Assembly (NCBI GenBank): GCA_965371245.1
Contig: CBDUXT010000114.1
Location: 1 to 16,431, forward strand
Reading direction: 5' to 3'
Length of the DNA stretch: 16,431 bases
DNA from: CBDUXT01 sp965371245
GTDB taxonomy: Bacteria; Planctomycetota; Phycisphaerae; UBA1845
Position numbers and translations under genes: made by a program
Part shown: piece after piece, positions 15,898 to 16,431 of the stretch
Position numbering within the stretch: position 1 is the stretch's first letter
Layout: the number at the start of each line of letters is the position of its first letter
The notes under the pieces: model-generated
What the model saw: only the letters and a program-made list of their open reading frames with translations
Databases searched by the model: none
Told to the model about the DNA's origin: nothing

Positions 15898-15952
15898 GTG
15901 TGGCACTGGCTTCCAGCCGGTCAAAACGCGGGCTGGGAGCCCGCGCCGCACC
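15898..15952. repeat. paired-hairpin repeat upstream of the DUF885 gene
   Basis: Starts GTGTGGCA, then hairpin 1 GGCT-TCC-AGCC and hairpin 2 CGCGGGCT-GGG-AGCCCGCG (15927-15945), ending GCCGCACC. Hairpin 2 has the same stem as 6025-6043 and 8430-8447. Located 31 bases before the chosen DUF885 start, so it lies in or near that gene's leader. Confidence 0.75.
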
Positions 15953-16392
15953 TTCTTCGACGGTCTGAAAGGGATCCAAGGAGCATCATCGAATCGCAAA
16001 GCCGTCCACATCGTGGGGTATCTCCTGACGGAATGAGGGGGACCGGCCGACGCACGTTGGCTTTGGCGAGGCCTCGGTCTGAATCGTAGCCACGCCGCTC
16101 ACGCGGTACAAGAGCGGCCACGCCAACGCGAAACGCCCCGGTGACAACGGCAACGGAAGGGGAAGGCCGAATCAGAGACGCCGGCGCCAGTCCAATATCC
16201 TCTCCGAGCTTCGTCACAGGCGAGTGGCCCAGCCCGAAGGTGGCAAGCGACGTTTCGGTTGTGAGAACATCAACTTCCGGTACACTCAAGCCATCGAAGC
16301 GTGTTGAAGCCGCGATTCCGGCGCGGTCACGCAAGACTCCCTCCGCGAGGGGTATCCGCAGGCCACCGGTCGGATCGACGGCGCCACGCCGT
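15953..16392. other. no recognisable gene; open minus-strand frame to the right edge
   Basis: A minus-strand frame is open from the right edge of the window to the TGA at 15921-15923, which lies inside a repeat. Part of it (segments such as LSVPEVDVLTTETSLATFGL) looks somewhat protein-like, but the frame also reads through two dispersed repeats and matches no family I know. It may be a decayed gene or chance. Confidence 0.4.
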
Positions 16393-16431
16393 GTCAGAGC
16401 CGTGGGCGCAAGCCCACGGACACGATGCGAA
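16393..16431. repeat. paired-hairpin element, CAGAGC type, copy 4 (cut by window edge)
   Basis: GTCAGAGC followed by hairpin CCGTGGGC-GCAA-GCCCACGG, then the window ends. Relative to copies 1 and 3 the stem has two adjacent base-pair swaps (C-G to T-A and A-T to G-C) that keep all eight pairs. Confidence 0.7.

Noticed and set aside
14752..16089. 445-codon + frame opposite the DUF885 gene
   Set aside because: Antisense to a gene with intact HExxxGHH and lipobox; composition typical of a mirror frame.

Overview
The window is GC-rich chromosomal DNA that most probably comes from a member of the Planctomycetota, perhaps of the Phycisphaerae. This is inferred from three things: a long exported cysteine-rich protein with a C-terminal dockerin-like calcium-binding pair, a high share of exported hydrolases and lipoproteins, and many short palindromic repeats between genes. 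No rRNA, tRNA, CRISPR array, prophage or intact insertion sequence is visible, so the taxonomy is inference only.

Layout, left to right. Positions 3-1765 (+) hold an MscS-type mechanosensitive channel cut by the left edge, a 78-residue winged-helix protein, and a possible 30-residue ORF overlapping its end. About 1.2 kb (1766-2971) follows with no convincing gene, apart from one hairpin repeat and one terminator-like hairpin with eight Ts. At 2972-5992 (+) lies a 1006-residue exported modular cysteine-rich protein. On the minus strand come an exported metallo-beta-lactamase-fold hydrolase (6048-6923), the tRNA 2-thiouridylase MnmA (7286-8593) and the DNA polymerase/PHP protein PolX (8775-10511). 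A small putative lipoprotein (10716-11105, +) is followed on the minus strand by an exported S9-family prolyl-oligopeptidase-like peptidase (11461-13554) and a DUF885-type HExxxGHH zinc lipoprotein (13924-15867). The last 420 bases have no recognisable gene but hold an open minus-strand frame and the start of another repeat.

The genes do not form an obvious pathway. MnmA and PolX are housekeeping functions (tRNA wobble-base thiolation, DNA repair). The MBL, S9 and DUF885 proteins suggest exported peptide or small-molecule hydrolysis, and the cysteine-rich protein suggests cell-surface or extracellular architecture.

The most unusual feature is a modular family of paired-hairpin repeats, about a dozen units in 16 kb, sitting at almost every gene junction. 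One type has an outer stem CAGAGC/GCTCTG enclosing two hairpins; a second has outer arms GTGGCA/TGCCAC enclosing two hairpins; a third is a bare hairpin around CGCGGGCT/AGCCCGCG or CACTGCTC/GAGCAGTG. Copies differ by paired compensatory changes in the stems. One unit is embedded in frame within mnmA, another supplies the last residues and stop codon of mnmA, and several create spurious upstream start codons for mnmA, the S9 peptidase and the DUF885 protein. No gene that could mobilise them is in this window.
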